A stretch of DNA of 64,000 nucleotides from Streptococcus oralis (lineage in GTDB: Bacteria > Bacillota > Bacilli > Lactobacillales > Streptococcaceae): contig NZ_CP029257.1 in assembly GCF_024399415.1 (NCBI RefSeq), positions 1,077,501 through 1,141,500 of the forward strand. Direction: 5' to 3'. Positions within the stretch are counted from its first letter, which is position 1, and every line of letters starts with the position of its first letter. Positions 8,673-19,065 of the stretch are shown here, piece after piece. The notes beneath the pieces were generated by a model, which saw nothing but the letters and a program-made list of their open reading frames with translations, was not told the DNA's origin and made no database searches. Both the position numbers and the translations under genes were made by a program.

Positions 8673-10406
8673 TTAATCAAAATTAACGTATTCTTTTTGA
8701 AGTTCAAGGACTTCTTCCATTGTTGAGCATTCTGTAAGGGCACGGTTTGCGTACTCTTCCATCTTAGCTGTATCCAATTTCTTCATCAAGCTACGCGTAC
8801 GAAGTACAGATGTTGCTGACATAGAGAACTCATCCAAGCCCATTCCGACAAGAAGTGGAACAGCTTGTTGATCACCAGCCATCTCACCACACATTCCAGC
8901 CCATTTCCCTTCAGCGTGAGCTGCTTTGATCACATTGTTGATCAAGCGTAGGATTGATGGGTTGTATGGTTGGTAAAGGTATGAAACTTGTTCGTTCATA
9001 CGGTCTGCTGCCATTGTGTATTGGATCAAGTCGTTTGTACCAATTGAGAAGAAGTCAACTTCTTTAGCAAATTGATCTGCAAGCATGGCTGCTGCTGGGA
9101 TTTCGATCATGATACCAACTTGGATATTATCCGCAACTGCAACACCTTCAGTAAGAAGGTTTGCTTTTTCTTCGTCAAAGACTGCTTTCGCTGCACGGAA
9201 TTCTTTCAAGAGCGCAACCATTGGGAACATGATACGCAATTGACCGTGAACAGACGCACGAAGAAGGGCACGGATTTGTGTGCGGAACATAGCATCTCCA
9301 GTCTCAGAGATAGAGATACGAAGGGCACGGAATCCAAGGAATGGGTTCATTTCGTGAGGCATATCGAAGTAAGGAAGTTCCTTATCTCCACCGATATCCA
9401 TTGTACGAACGACAACAGGTTTACCGTTCATTCCTTCAAGTACAGCCTTGTAAGCTTCGTATTGCTCGTCTTCTGTTGGGAAGTCTTGAGAATCCATGTA
9501 CAAGAACTCTGTACGGTAAAGACCAACAGCTTCAGCACCGTTGTCATTGACACCTTCAACGTCTTTTGGAGTACCGATGTTGGCAGCCAATTCAAAGTGT
9601 TTGCCATCAGCAGTTACTGTTTTAGCATCTTTCAAGAGAGCCCATTCAGCTTTTTGTTTCGCATAAGCTTCACCAGCAGCCTTGAATTCAGCCGCTTGCT
9701 CATCAGTTGGATTGATAATAACCTCACCTGTGATACCGTTAACGGCAAGAATATCACCGTCTTTAACGATTTCAGTGATGTTGTTTGTTCCCAATACTGC
9801 TGCAATTTCAAGTGTACGCGCCATGATAGCAGAGTGGCTTGTACGTCCACCAATGTTGGTTACAAAAGCTTTTACAAAGTTTTTGTCCAATTGAGCTGTA
9901 TCTGAAGGAGTCAAGTCATGCGCAATCACAATCACTTCTTCATTGATAGAAGCTGGGTTTGGCAATTTTTTACCAAGGAGGTTGGCCAATACACGTTTTG
10001 TCACGTCGCGGATATCCGCAGCGCGTTCTTGCATGTATGGGTTGTCTTCCATGCCTTCAAAGATAGTGATAAACATGTCTGTTACTTCTTTCAGACCTGC
10101 TTCTGCATTCACTTTCTTCGCACGGATTGTTTCCTTGATTTGGCTGATCATTTCTGGGTCAGCAAGAACCATTAAGTGAGCGTCAAAAACTTGAGCTGCT
10201 TCTTCACCGAGCGTACCTACTGCTTTCTCGCGAATAACAGAAAGCTCGTCTTGTGATGCCTGTAGAGCGGCATCAAGGCGAGCTTCTTCTGCGTTTGTAT
10301 CTTCGACTGTAATAGTCTCAAATGACAAATCCGGTTGAACGAGTAGATATGCTTTTGCAACTGCAACACCGTCAGATGCTGCGATTCCTTTAAGCATTTC
10401 TGTCAT
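8673..10406 (-). CDS. ptsI: Phosphoenolpyruvate-protein phosphotransferase (PTS Enzyme I)
   Basis: General cytoplasmic component of the PTS: takes phosphate from PEP and passes it to HPr, energising both sugar-specific PTS systems in this window. The phosphorylated histidine lies in [12 protein letters not shown] (His191). The C-terminal PEP-binding barrel has the [18 protein letters not shown] and GMCGEMAGD segments. Length 577 is typical. The start codon follows the ptsH stop by 5 bases, with a TAAGGA ribosome site overlapping that stop, so the two are translationally coupled. A terminator follows. Confidence 0.97.
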   Translation of the reverse strand: MTEMLKGIAASDGVAVAKAYLLVQPDLSFETITVEDTNAEEARLDAALQASQDELSVIREKAVGTLGEEAAQVFDAHLMVLADPEMISQIKETIRAKKVNAEAGLKEVTDMFITIFEGMEDNPYMQERAADIRDVTKRVLANLLGKKLPNPASINEEVIVIAHDLTPSDTAQLDKNFVKAFVTNIGGRTSHSAIMARTLEIAAVLGTNNITEIVKDGDILAVNGITGEVIINPTDEQAAEFKAAGEAYAKQKAEWALLKDAKTVTADGKHFELAANIGTPKDVEGVNDNGAEAVGLYRTEFLYMDSQDFPTEDEQYEAYKAVLEGMNGKPVVVRTMDIGGDKELPYFDMPHEMNPFLGFRALRISISETGDAMFRTQIRALLRASVHGQLRIMFPMVALLKEFRAAKAVFDEEKANLLTEGVAVADNIQVGIMIEIPAAAMLADQFAKEVDFFSIGTNDLIQYTMAADRMNEQVSYLYQPYNPSILRLINNVIKAAHAEGKWAGMCGEMAGDQQAVPLLVGMGLDEFSMSATSVLRTRSLMKKLDTAKMEEYANRALTECSTMEEVLELQKEYVNFD

Positions 10407-10411
10407 TTTCC

Positions 10412-10675
10412 TTATGCCAATCCTTCTTTTTCCATAGTTTCAGTGATAGCAGCGATTGCGTCGTCAGCATCTGCACCTTCAGCTGAAATTGTAACGTCAG
10501 CACCTTGGCCAACACCAAGACTCATAACACCCATGATAGATTTAAGATTTACTGATTTACCTTTGTATTCAAGAGTGATATCTGAAGCAAATTTGCTAGC
10601 TGTTTGAACCAACAATGTTGCTGGACGCGCGTGAATACCTGTTTCTGCCACTACGTGGAAATCTTTAGAAGCCAT
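10412..10675 (-). CDS. ptsH: Phosphocarrier protein HPr
   Basis: Small phosphocarrier of the PTS. His15 ([10 protein letters not shown]) accepts phosphate from Enzyme I. Ser46 (NLKSIMG) is the HPr kinase site that, with CcpA, governs catabolite repression in Gram-positives. Length 87 is canonical. The ribosome site is GGAGAG. This is the first gene of ptsHI. P-Ser46-HPr is the expected corepressor for the cre site noted at the gat promoter. Confidence 0.97.
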   Translation of the reverse strand: MASKDFHVVAETGIHARPATLLVQTASKFASDITLEYKGKSVNLKSIMGVMSLGVGQGADVTISAEGADADDAIAAITETMEKEGLA

Positions 10676-10737
10676 AGTTTGACTCTCCTTTAGTTATTTC
10701 TTTTTTGAGTTATATGTGATAACCCTTACAAGACTGT

Positions 10738-10766
10738 ATTATATCACCTTCTAGATAATTTTTCAA
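10738..10766 (-). promoter_or_regulatory. ptsHI promoter
   Basis: Minus strand TTGAAA (10761-10766), 17-base spacer, TATAAT (10738-10743) with an extended TG, about 60 bases upstream of the ptsH start. A strong constitutive-looking promoter. Confidence 0.75.
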
Positions 10767-11136
10767 GTATTTTATGGACTTTTACTGAAAATGAAATTAC
10801 TTCTTTTTCTATTAAATGAGCACTCTAGTAACTAAATAGCATATCTAAACACTAATTGTTCAAAGAATGTCATCATCAAAATTCAATTTTCAAAGCTATT
10901 TTCCCTTAATACCAATCAGAGGACAATCCTAGTAAATAATGAAATAATACTATTTAACTATAATTAATATAACTCAGTAAATCCATTATTTGAAAAGACT
11001 TCATCAAATCCTGAAATTCTAAAACCTACTCTTACCATCAACAGTAGAGAATTTATCCAATTTGCTACTTAAAGTAAAATAAGTTTGTAGCCCCTAACAG
11101 TAAAAAGGTAGATATATCTAAGTGGTATAAGTAGAA
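10767..11136. other. AT-rich gene-free stretch
   Basis: About 370 bases between the ptsHI promoter and the end of the hydrolase gene. I find no plausible coding frame with a ribosome site, no repeat family and no convincing terminator for the hydrolase. It looks like decayed or laterally introduced DNA. Confidence 0.5.
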
Positions 11137-12357
11137 CTAAAACTTTGATTGATTCCATTCAAATAAAGTATCCAACCAATCAAAAACGACATTATGGGCG
11201 AGTCTTAGATTATTGACTTGGCAATGAGCGTCCGCACCACTTTCCGCCTCAAATACTTGAAGTTTAGTTTGTTGATTTTTAGATTTAAGTTCTTCATAAA
11301 TCACCTTAGTTTGATGCTGCAGTTCAGCACCCTCACCCTTTCCCATGATAAAAAGGCATGGGCATTGAATTTTTTGGTAATCCACAATCTTTGCATGGTT
11401 AAATACATCATCAATAGCACTCTTAAAATCAGAAGTACCAAACTGCCATGCATACTTTTTAAGATTTAAATTTGCTGATTCATTCCAATTTCCAGCTAAT
11501 TTTAAAATGGCATTTATTAACCAACTAGGTGCTTTCAAACTTGATCCAAATTCTTTTCTGAAAAGTTCTGCAACGTCGTAAATAGGGGTACTAGCAATCC
11601 AAGCATGAATTCTTGGATCCTTTTCGACAGCTTGTGCAGTAAAATATCCCCCTCCGCTGACACCATAAATAGCTAAATAATTTAGTTTAGGATTTCTATT
11701 TTCCAACCAGTCTATGCATAATGAAATTGGAATAGAAGCATCCACATCAAAGACCAGCCCTCTACTAGGATTGCTCCCTTGACCAGGAAGATCAACCATT
11801 AAAACATTATAATTTCGTATCCATCCAGGATATCCTGCAAAGTAAAATAAATCTTCGCGATAAGTATCACCTCCACCAATCATGATTATCGTTGGGCAAT
11901 TATCGTCGCTATGAAGATAATAACCAGGCAAGTAAGAACCCTGATAGGGAATAGTTAATTTTTCAATCGGTGCACCTAGTGAATGAATTGCACTAGAAAA
12001 CACCTTCTCCATTTGACGAACGGTCGGTAAATACTCTTCAGAAAATGGATCGGTAAATTGGATTGCCGAGCGAAGTGAGTAGGTCTGTGCAAGATAATAC
12101 TGCGCCTTTGTTTGTTCACTCAATCCTGAATTACTTGCTTCTTGTTCAAGGTAGTTTACATGCGATAAAAATACATTTTTCCAGTCATCAGGCTTTGGTG
12201 AGTTCCCCAATCTTTGAGCAAGATAATAAAGCTCTCCATGAGAGAAACCAAAAATTTCACCGATTCCTAACAACCAATTGAAGAAAAAATCCGTATCACC
12301 ATTCTTAAAAAATATTTGAGTCGATTGCCGTTTTAAAATAACATCATTTTCTTTCAC
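11137..12357 (-). CDS. Alpha/beta hydrolase of the FrsA/DHPON-hydrolase type
   Basis: Cytoplasmic serine hydrolase of unknown substrate. An N-terminal helical cap of about 130 residues precedes the alpha/beta core, as in FrsA and 2,6-dihydroxypseudooxynicotine hydrolase. Visible core features are the IIMIGGGDTYRED oxyanion segment, the nucleophile elbow GVSGGG (Ser234 with this start) and the late GADAHCQ histidine (His378). The acid is unclear: the usual Asp loop reads MGKGEGAE. The ATG at 12385-12387 has no ribosome site; AGGAGG at 12364-12369 sits 6 bases before a GTG at 12357, which I take as the start (406 residues). It stands alone in AT-rich DNA between ptsH and nrdH, which adjoin in S. 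pneumoniae, suggesting transfer. Confidence 0.7.
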   Translation of the reverse strand: MKENDVILKRQSTQIFFKNGDTDFFFNWLLGIGEIFGFSHGELYYLAQRLGNSPKPDDWKNVFLSHVNYLEQEASNSGLSEQTKAQYYLAQTYSLRSAIQFTDPFSEEYLPTVRQMEKVFSSAIHSLGAPIEKLTIPYQGSYLPGYYLHSDDNCPTIIMIGGGDTYREDLFYFAGYPGWIRNYNVLMVDLPGQGSNPSRGLVFDVDASIPISLCIDWLENRNPKLNYLAIYGVSGGGYFTAQAVEKDPRIHAWIASTPIYDVAELFRKEFGSSLKAPSWLINAILKLAGNWNESANLNLKKYAWQFGTSDFKSAIDDVFNHAKIVDYQKIQCPCLFIMGKGEGAELQHQTKVIYEELKSKNQQTKLQVFEAESGADAHCQVNNLRLAHNVVFDWLDTLFEWNQSKF

Positions 12358-12882
12358 CACGCGCCTCCTAATTCTGTGTTCTTTCATTCATTTAATCTAA
12401 TTATAATCTGATAACATTCTCTATCAAACAAAAGCATTCAGATATCCATTTTTTAATCTTATAATCACAGATAGTGTATCACATAAAATGAACTTTTTCA
12501 AACATTGTATTTATATACTCCTTATGAAAGGATACGAAACTCATAAGTATCCTATATAAAATTAACCAATGATCCATTTTTATGAATACATCATAATCTG
12601 TCATTTCCACTTTGGTTATATTTTAGATATTCTAATACAAAATATTGGGACATCTTGTGTAGAAAATTTCTTTTTTTCGTAAATATTACAGTTTCTATTT
12701 TATTAAAGTATTGTCTCAGCTAGACTTATTCCTGTTCTTACGATTTTTGCTATTTTCTTCGTTTTCCTTTCTGATAACTTGCTGAAAATCTTCTATTTAT
12801 CTTACCAATATACAGTATATAGTTTTTTTGTTTTGATAAACTTTGATAGTTCAATGAAAACCCAATTTTACACTCTGACAAA
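12358..12882. other. Long AT-rich gene-free region upstream of nrdH
   Basis: More than 500 bases with no credible coding frame. A perfect 7-bp stem with an 11-base loop (AGGATAC 12529-12535 / GTATCCT 12547-12553) could be a leader hairpin of the leftward hydrolase transcript. Otherwise nothing is recognisable. Confidence 0.5.
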
Positions 12883-12975
12883 ACACTATATCTTGTGCTT
12901 TGTTTTTGAAACTGTAACTTTTTAGCACAAGATTTAGTTTAAAAAGTTTGACAAAGTTTTTTTTTCTGATATACT
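12883..12975 (+). promoter_or_regulatory. nrd promoter with paired NrdR boxes
   Basis: Box 1 (12883-12898) reads ACACTATATCTTGTGC, close to the NrdR palindrome. Box 2 (12924-12939) reads AGCACAAGATTTAGTT, sharing its reverse complement core. Their centres are 41 bases apart, about four helical turns. The promoter follows: TTGACA (12948-12953), 16-base spacer, TATACT (12970-12975). NrdR repression by dATP status is expected. Confidence 0.75.
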
Positions 12976-13011
12976 AAGAAAGTAATCTATTTTGAAAGAG
13001 GAGTTACGAAA

Positions 13012-13230
13012 ATGGTAACCGTTTATTCTAAAAACAACTGTGTCCAATGTAAGATGACCAAGCGTTTCTTGGACAGCAACAATGTCGCTTATCGTGAGAT
13101 CAATCTCGACGAGCAACCAGAGTACATCGATCAAGTTAAAGAGCTCGGTTTCAGCGCAGCTCCTGTTATCCAAACACCAACTGAAGTCTTTTCAGGCTTC
13201 CAACCAGGAAAACTGAAACAATTAGCATAA
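13012..13230 (+). CDS. nrdH: Glutaredoxin-like protein NrdH
   Basis: Thioredoxin-fold electron donor to the class Ib ribonucleotide reductase NrdEF. The CxxC redox motif is Cys10-Val-Gln-Cys13, and the segment SAAPVIQT is the cis-proline loop. Length 72 is normal. The ribosome site is GAGGAG. It is the first gene behind the NrdR boxes and lies 80 bases before nrdE. The flavodoxin NrdI, needed for cofactor assembly, is not in this window. Confidence 0.95.
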   Translation: MVTVYSKNNCVQCKMTKRFLDSNNVAYREINLDEQPEYIDQVKELGFSAAPVIQTPTEVFSGFQPGKLKQLA

Positions 13231-13310
13231 TCTTAGTACATCATCCAGAAGAGATTGCTTCTAGGGCTAACTTAGAGGCCTTTCTTTTGTAATTAGATAA
13301 AGGAAATTTT

Positions 13311-15470
13311 ATGGGATTAAAACATCTTGAGGACGTAACTTACTTCCGTCTCAATAACGAAATCAACCGTCCTGTCAATGGACAAATCATGCTTCATAAA
13401 GATAAGGAAGCCTTGGATGCCTTCTTTAAAGAAAATGTAGTTCCAAATACCATGGTTTTTGATTCAATTACTGATAAAATCAACTACCTTATTGAACATA
13501 ACTACATCGAAACTGCATTTCTCAAGAAATACCGTCCAGAGTTTTTGGAAGAATTGCATCAATTTATCAAGGACCAAAACTTCCAATTCAAATCATTCAT
13601 GGCTGCCTATAAGTTTTACAACCAGTATGCCTTGAAGACTAATGACGGTGAATATTACCTTGAAAGTATGGAAGACCGTGTCTTCTTTAACGCGCTTTAT
13701 TTTGCTGACGGGGATGAAGCGATTGCGACTGATATTGCCAATGAAATCATCCACCAACGCTATCAACCAGCTACTCCTTCCTTCTTGAATGCTGGTCGTG
13801 CTCGTCGTGGGGAGTTGGTATCTTGTTTCTTGATTCAAGTAACTGATGACATGAACTCTATCGGACGTTCTATCAACTCAGCTCTTCAACTTTCACGTAT
13901 CGGTGGTGGTGTAGGTATTACTCTAAGCAACCTTCGTGAAGCTGGCGCACCTATCAAAGGTTATGAAGGAGCAGCTTCTGGTGTCGTTCCAGTTATGAAA
14001 CTCTTCGAAGACAGTTTCTCCTACTCTAACCAATTGGGTCAGCGTCAAGGTGCTGGGGTTGTCTACCTCAATGTCTTTCACCCAGATATCATCGCCTTCC
14101 TTTCAACTAAGAAAGAAAATGCCGATGAAAAGGTTCGTGTTAAGACCCTCTCACTTGGAGTTGTGGTGCCCGATAAATTCTACGAATTAGCTCGTAAAAA
14201 TGAAGAAATGTATCTCTTTAGCCCTTACTCTGTAGAGCTTGAGTACGGTGTGCCATTCAACTACATCGACATCACTGAAAAATATGATGAATTGGTCGCA
14301 AATCCAAACATCCGCAAGACAAAAATCAAAGCTCGTGATTTGGAAACTGAAATTTCTAAATTGCAACAAGAATCTGGTTACCCTTATGTCGTCAACATTG
14401 ATACAGCCAACCGTGCGAATCCAGTAGATGGTAAGATTATCATGAGTAACTTGTGTTCTGAGATTCTTCAAGTTCAAGAACCAAGCTTGATCAACGATGC
14501 TCAAGAATTCCTTCAAATGGGAACAGACGTTTCATGTAACCTTGGTTCAACCAACGTGGTCAACATGATGACTTCACCTGACTTTGGTCGTTCTATCCGT
14601 GCGATGGTTCGTGCTTTGACTTTCGTTACAGATAGTTCACACATCGTAGCTGTCCCTACTATCGACCACGGAAACAGTTTAGCTCACACCTTTGGTCTTG
14701 GTGCCATGGGGCTTCATAGCTACCTTGCCCAACAACTGATTGAGTACGGATCACCTGAGTCAATTGAATTTACAAGCATCTACTTTATGCTTATGAACTA
14801 CTGGACCTTGGTAGAATCTAATAACATAGCGCGTGAACGTGGTATCACCTTCCACAACTTTGAAAAATCAGACTATGCTAACGGAAGCTACTTCGACAAG
14901 TACGTGACAGGCGAATTTGTTCCAAAATCAGACCGTGTTAAAGAACTCTTCAAAGATGTCTTTATCCCAAGTGCTGCTGACTGGGCTGAACTTCGCGAAA
15001 AGGTTCAAGCAGATGGTCTTTATCACCAAAACCGCCTTGCTGTAGCTCCAAATGGTTCTATCAGTTACATCAACGATGTTTCTGCATCTATCCACCCGAT
15101 TACGCAACGCATTGAAGAACGCCAAGAGAAGAAAATCGGTAAAATCTACTATCCAGCTGCAGGTTTGTCTACAGATACCATTCCTTACTACACTTCTGCT
15201 TATGACATGGATATGCGTAAGGTGATTGATGTTTACGCTGCCGCAACTGAACACGTGGATCAAGGACTTTCACTCACTCTCTTCATGCGTAGCGACATTC
15301 CAAAAGGTCTTTACGAATGGAAGAAAGAAAACAAACAAACGACACGTGACCTATCTATCCTTCGTAACTATGCCTTTAACAAGGGTATCAAGTCTATCTA
15401 CTACGTCCGTACCTTTACAGACGATGGTGGAGAAGTCGGTGCTAACCAATGTGAAAGCTGTGTGATTTAA
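13311..15470 (+). CDS. nrdE: Class Ib ribonucleoside-diphosphate reductase, alpha subunit
   Basis: Catalytic subunit that reduces ribonucleoside diphosphates to deoxyribonucleotides. Visible signatures are the N-terminal substrate cysteine in ELVSCFLIQ, the central SNLCSEILQ segment with the catalytic cysteine, the NLGSTNV stretch and a C-terminal redox pair (CESC at the very end) that receives electrons from NrdH. Length 719 is typical of streptococcal NrdE, which lacks the large ATP-cone of class Ia. A terminator follows, so nrdF may be transcribed partly on its own. Confidence 0.97.
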   Translation: MGLKHLEDVTYFRLNNEINRPVNGQIMLHKDKEALDAFFKENVVPNTMVFDSITDKINYLIEHNYIETAFLKKYRPEFLEELHQFIKDQNFQFKSFMAAYKFYNQYALKTNDGEYYLESMEDRVFFNALYFADGDEAIATDIANEIIHQRYQPATPSFLNAGRARRGELVSCFLIQVTDDMNSIGRSINSALQLSRIGGGVGITLSNLREAGAPIKGYEGAASGVVPVMKLFEDSFSYSNQLGQRQGAGVVYLNVFHPDIIAFLSTKKENADEKVRVKTLSLGVVVPDKFYELARKNEEMYLFSPYSVELEYGVPFNYIDITEKYDELVANPNIRKTKIKARDLETEISKLQQESGYPYVVNIDTANRANPVDGKIIMSNLCSEILQVQEPSLINDAQEFLQMGTDVSCNLGSTNVVNMMTSPDFGRSIRAMVRALTFVTDSSHIVAVPTIDHGNSLAHTFGLGAMGLHSYLAQQLIEYGSPESIEFTSIYFMLMNYWTLVESNNIARERGITFHNFEKSDYANGSYFDKYVTGEFVPKSDRVKELFKDVFIPSAADWAELREKVQADGLYHQNRLAVAPNGSISYINDVSASIHPITQRIEERQEKKIGKIYYPAAGLSTDTIPYYTSAYDMDMRKVIDVYAAATEHVDQGLSLTLFMRSDIPKGLYEWKKENKQTTRDLSILRNYAFNKGIKSIYYVRTFTDDGGEVGANQCESCVI

Positions 15471-15562
15471 TTTTTATCTGGGGCAACCACATTTTCTCAG
15501 ACTACTGATTAAGTTCCCCATCATACAAAACTTGATAAGTATCTTAAATACTATGAAAAACT

Positions 15563-15586
15563 AAAAAGTCGGGCTTCCGACTTTTT
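15563..15586 (+). terminator. Terminator or attenuator between nrdE and nrdF
   Basis: A 5-bp GC-containing stem (15568-15572 with 15577-15581) extended by A/T pairs, with a GCTT loop and five T after it. A TATGATAAAAT-like sequence near 15607-15617 may be the nrdF promoter. Confidence 0.7.
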
Positions 15587-15664
15587 GTGCGATACTCTTC
15601 TCAGACTATGATAAAATAGAGATGATTCGGCAATCGCATTATTACATACAGAAAGAGATTTCAA

Positions 15665-16627
15665 ATGGAAACTTACTACAAAGCCATTAACTGGAATGCC
15701 ATCGAAGATGTCATCGACAAATCAACTTGGGAAAAGCTGACAGAGCAATTCTGGCTCGATACGCGTATTCCCTTGTCAAATGACCTAGACGACTGGAGAA
15801 AACTATCAAACAAAGAAAAAGACTTGGTTGGAAAAGTCTTTGGTGGTTTGACCCTTTTGGATACCATGCAATCTGAAACAGGGGTTCAAGCACTTCGCGC
15901 AGACATCCGTACACCACATGAGGAAGCTGTTTTCAACAACATCCAGTTTATGGAATCTGTCCACGCAAAATCCTATTCTTCTATCTTTTCGACCTTGAAT
16001 ACCAAGGCCGAAATCGAAGAAATCTTTGAATGGACCAACACTAATCCCTACCTTCAGAGAAAAGCGGAGATTATCAATGAAATCTACCTCAATGGTAGCC
16101 CACTAGAAAAGAAAGTTGCCAGTGTCTTCCTTGAAACCTTCCTCTTCTACTCTGGTTTCTTTACACCACTTTACTATCTCGGTAACAACAAACTGGCCAA
16201 CGTTGCGGAAATCATCAAACTGATCATTCGTGATGAGTCTGTTCATGGAACTTACATTGGTTACAAATTCCAACTTGGTTTCAATGAATTACCTGAAGAA
16301 GAGCAAGAAAAACTCAAAGAATGGATGTACGACCTGCTCTACACTCTCTACGAGAACGAAGAAGGTTATACAGAAAGTCTCTATGACGGTGTTGGTTGGA
16401 CTGAAGAAGTTAAAACCTTTCTTCGTTACAATGCCAATAAGGCCCTTATGAATCTTGGACAAGATCCACTCTTCCCAGATTCAGCTGATGATGTCAACCC
16501 AATCGTTATGAACGGTATTTCAACAGGAACTTCTAACCACGACTTCTTCTCTCAAGTCGGAAATGGTTACCTCCTTGGTGAAGTTGAAGCCATGCAAGAC
16601 GAGGACTACAACTACGGTTTAGACTAA
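15665..16627 (+). CDS. nrdF: Class Ib ribonucleoside-diphosphate reductase, beta subunit
   Basis: Radical-generating dimanganese or diiron subunit partnered with NrdE. Ferritin-like ligands can be seen: Asp66 (LLDTMQ), Glu97 and His100 (FMESVHAKSY, with the probable radical Tyr104), and the second Glu/Glu/His set in FLETFLFYSGF and RDESVHGTYIG. Length 320 is normal. It lies about 195 bases after nrdE behind a hairpin and ends at a strong terminator. Confidence 0.97.
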   Translation: METYYKAINWNAIEDVIDKSTWEKLTEQFWLDTRIPLSNDLDDWRKLSNKEKDLVGKVFGGLTLLDTMQSETGVQALRADIRTPHEEAVFNNIQFMESVHAKSYSSIFSTLNTKAEIEEIFEWTNTNPYLQRKAEIINEIYLNGSPLEKKVASVFLETFLFYSGFFTPLYYLGNNKLANVAEIIKLIIRDESVHGTYIGYKFQLGFNELPEEEQEKLKEWMYDLLYTLYENEEGYTESLYDGVGWTEEVKTFLRYNANKALMNLGQDPLFPDSADDVNPIVMNGISTGTSNHDFFSQVGNGYLLGEVEAMQDEDYNYGLD

Positions 16628-16642
16628 TTTGGCCGATCATTC

Positions 16643-16690
16643 AAAATATCATGGTTTGTTTAAAACAACCATGATATTTTTGTTTTTTGT
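16643..16690 (+). terminator. Terminator of nrdF
   Basis: A long stem (16643-16656 paired with 16667-16680: AAAATATCATGGTT/AACCATGATATTTT) followed by a T-rich run. Confidence 0.85.
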
Positions 16691-16701
16691 TTTATTTTGT
16701 T
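16685..16701 (+). promoter_or_regulatory. Candidate operator upstream of lacR (shared 17-mer)
   Basis: TTTTGTTTTATTTTGTT, with TTTTG repeated 10 bases apart and another TTTTG at 16678-16682. The identical 17-mer occurs upstream of the gat promoter at 28906-28922. It lies just before a possible lacR promoter (TTGATT 16711-16716, 17-base spacer, TAAGAT). Direct repeats on one helix face suit a DeoR-family protein such as LacR. Confidence 0.45.
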
Positions 16702-16767
16702 TTTTTCTATTTGATTATTTGAGCGTTTTATGGTAAGATAATAATAGTAGAAATCGAGGTGATAAGG

Positions 16768-17535
16768 ATGCTAAAGCAAGAAAAACTAGATAGTATTCTA
16801 GAAGCAGTAAACACAAAAGGCACTATTACTGTAAAAGAGATTATGGAGAGTCTTGATGTGTCAGATATGACAGCTCGCCGCTACTTACAAGAATTGGCAG
16901 ATAAAGATTTGCTGGTTCGTGTGCATGGTGGCGCTGAAAAACTTCGTACAGGTTCTCTCTTAAACAACGAACGCTCAAACGTTGAAAAACAAGGCTTGCA
17001 GATTGCTGAAAAACAAGAAATTAGCCGTTTTGCAGGTCATTTGATTGACGAAGGTGAAACCATTTTTATCGGGCCAGGAACAACCTTAGAATGTTTTGCT
17101 CGTGAACTCCCAATTGATAATATTCGTGTTGTAACAAACAGTCTTCCAGTTTTTCTCATCCTAAACGAACGAAAACTAACAGATTTGATTTTGATTGGTG
17201 GAAATTATCGCTCTATCACTGGAGCTTTTGTGGGAACACTTACCCTGCAGGATTTAGCCAATCTTCAGTTTTCTAAAGCTTTTGTAAGTTGTAATGGTAT
17301 CAAGGATAAAGCTATTGCTACTTTCAGTGAAGAAGAGGGCGAGGTTCAACGAATCGCCTTGAACAATGCCAATAAAAAATACTTACTGGCAGACCACAGC
17401 AAGTTTAATAAGTTTGATTTTTACACTTTCTACAATATCTCAGAGATTGATACCATCGTTTCAGATTCCAAACTGAGTCAGGAAACATTTGAAGATCTAT
17501 CGAAACAAACAACCATTCTTTTATCAAAACCATAA
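16768..17535 (+). CDS. lacR: Lactose/galactose PTS repressor LacR (DeoR family)
   Basis: Repressor of the tagatose-6-phosphate pathway, relieved by a phosphorylated intermediate. An N-terminal DeoR winged helix (TVKEIMESLDVSDMTARRYLQEL) precedes a sugar-phosphate-binding domain with the GPGTTLE and VVTNSL segments. It closely resembles pneumococcal LacR. A GTG at 16759 is in frame, but AGGTGA followed by ATG at 16768 is the better start (255 residues). It is convergent with the lac operon it controls, sharing a bidirectional terminator with lacG. Confidence 0.92.
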   Translation: MLKQEKLDSILEAVNTKGTITVKEIMESLDVSDMTARRYLQELADKDLLVRVHGGAEKLRTGSLLNNERSNVEKQGLQIAEKQEISRFAGHLIDEGETIFIGPGTTLECFARELPIDNIRVVTNSLPVFLILNERKLTDLILIGGNYRSITGAFVGTLTLQDLANLQFSKAFVSCNGIKDKAIATFSEEEGEVQRIALNNANKKYLLADHSKFNKFDFYTFYNISEIDTIVSDSKLSQETFEDLSKQTTILLSKP

Positions 17536-17566
17536 AAATTCCCCTGCCTTTTGGCGGGGAATTTTT
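17534..17566. terminator. Bidirectional terminator between lacR and lacG
   Basis: AAAAATTCCCC pairs with GGGGAATTTTT around a short GC-containing loop. It is symmetric, so it can end both convergent transcripts. Confidence 0.88.
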
Positions 17567-17574
17567 GTTGAATT

Positions 17575-18993
<1,419 letters not shown>

Positions 18994-19007
18994 TCAAGAA
19001 ATAGAAA

Positions 19008-19046
19008 TGAGATGGAGATAGAGTTGGGAGGAGTTCCTCCATCTCA
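19008..19046 (-). repeat. Intercistronic hairpin between lacE and lacG
   Basis: A perfect 10-bp inverted repeat, TGAGATGGAG (19008-19017) and CTCCATCTCA (19037-19046), with a 19-base loop and no U-run. It is more likely an mRNA-stability or processing element than a terminator. Confidence 0.6.
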
Positions 19047-19065
19047 CTTCTTCGCTATTTACCTT

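Noticed and set aside
9072-9905. A 277-codon open frame on the plus strand inside ptsI
   Set aside because: It is antisense to a clear Enzyme I gene, has no ribosome site and shows a Cys/Phe/Ser-rich composition typical of shadow frames.
12358-12387. ATG at 12387 as the hydrolase start
   Set aside because: No ribosome site precedes it, and the AGGAGG within the extension serves the GTG at 12357.
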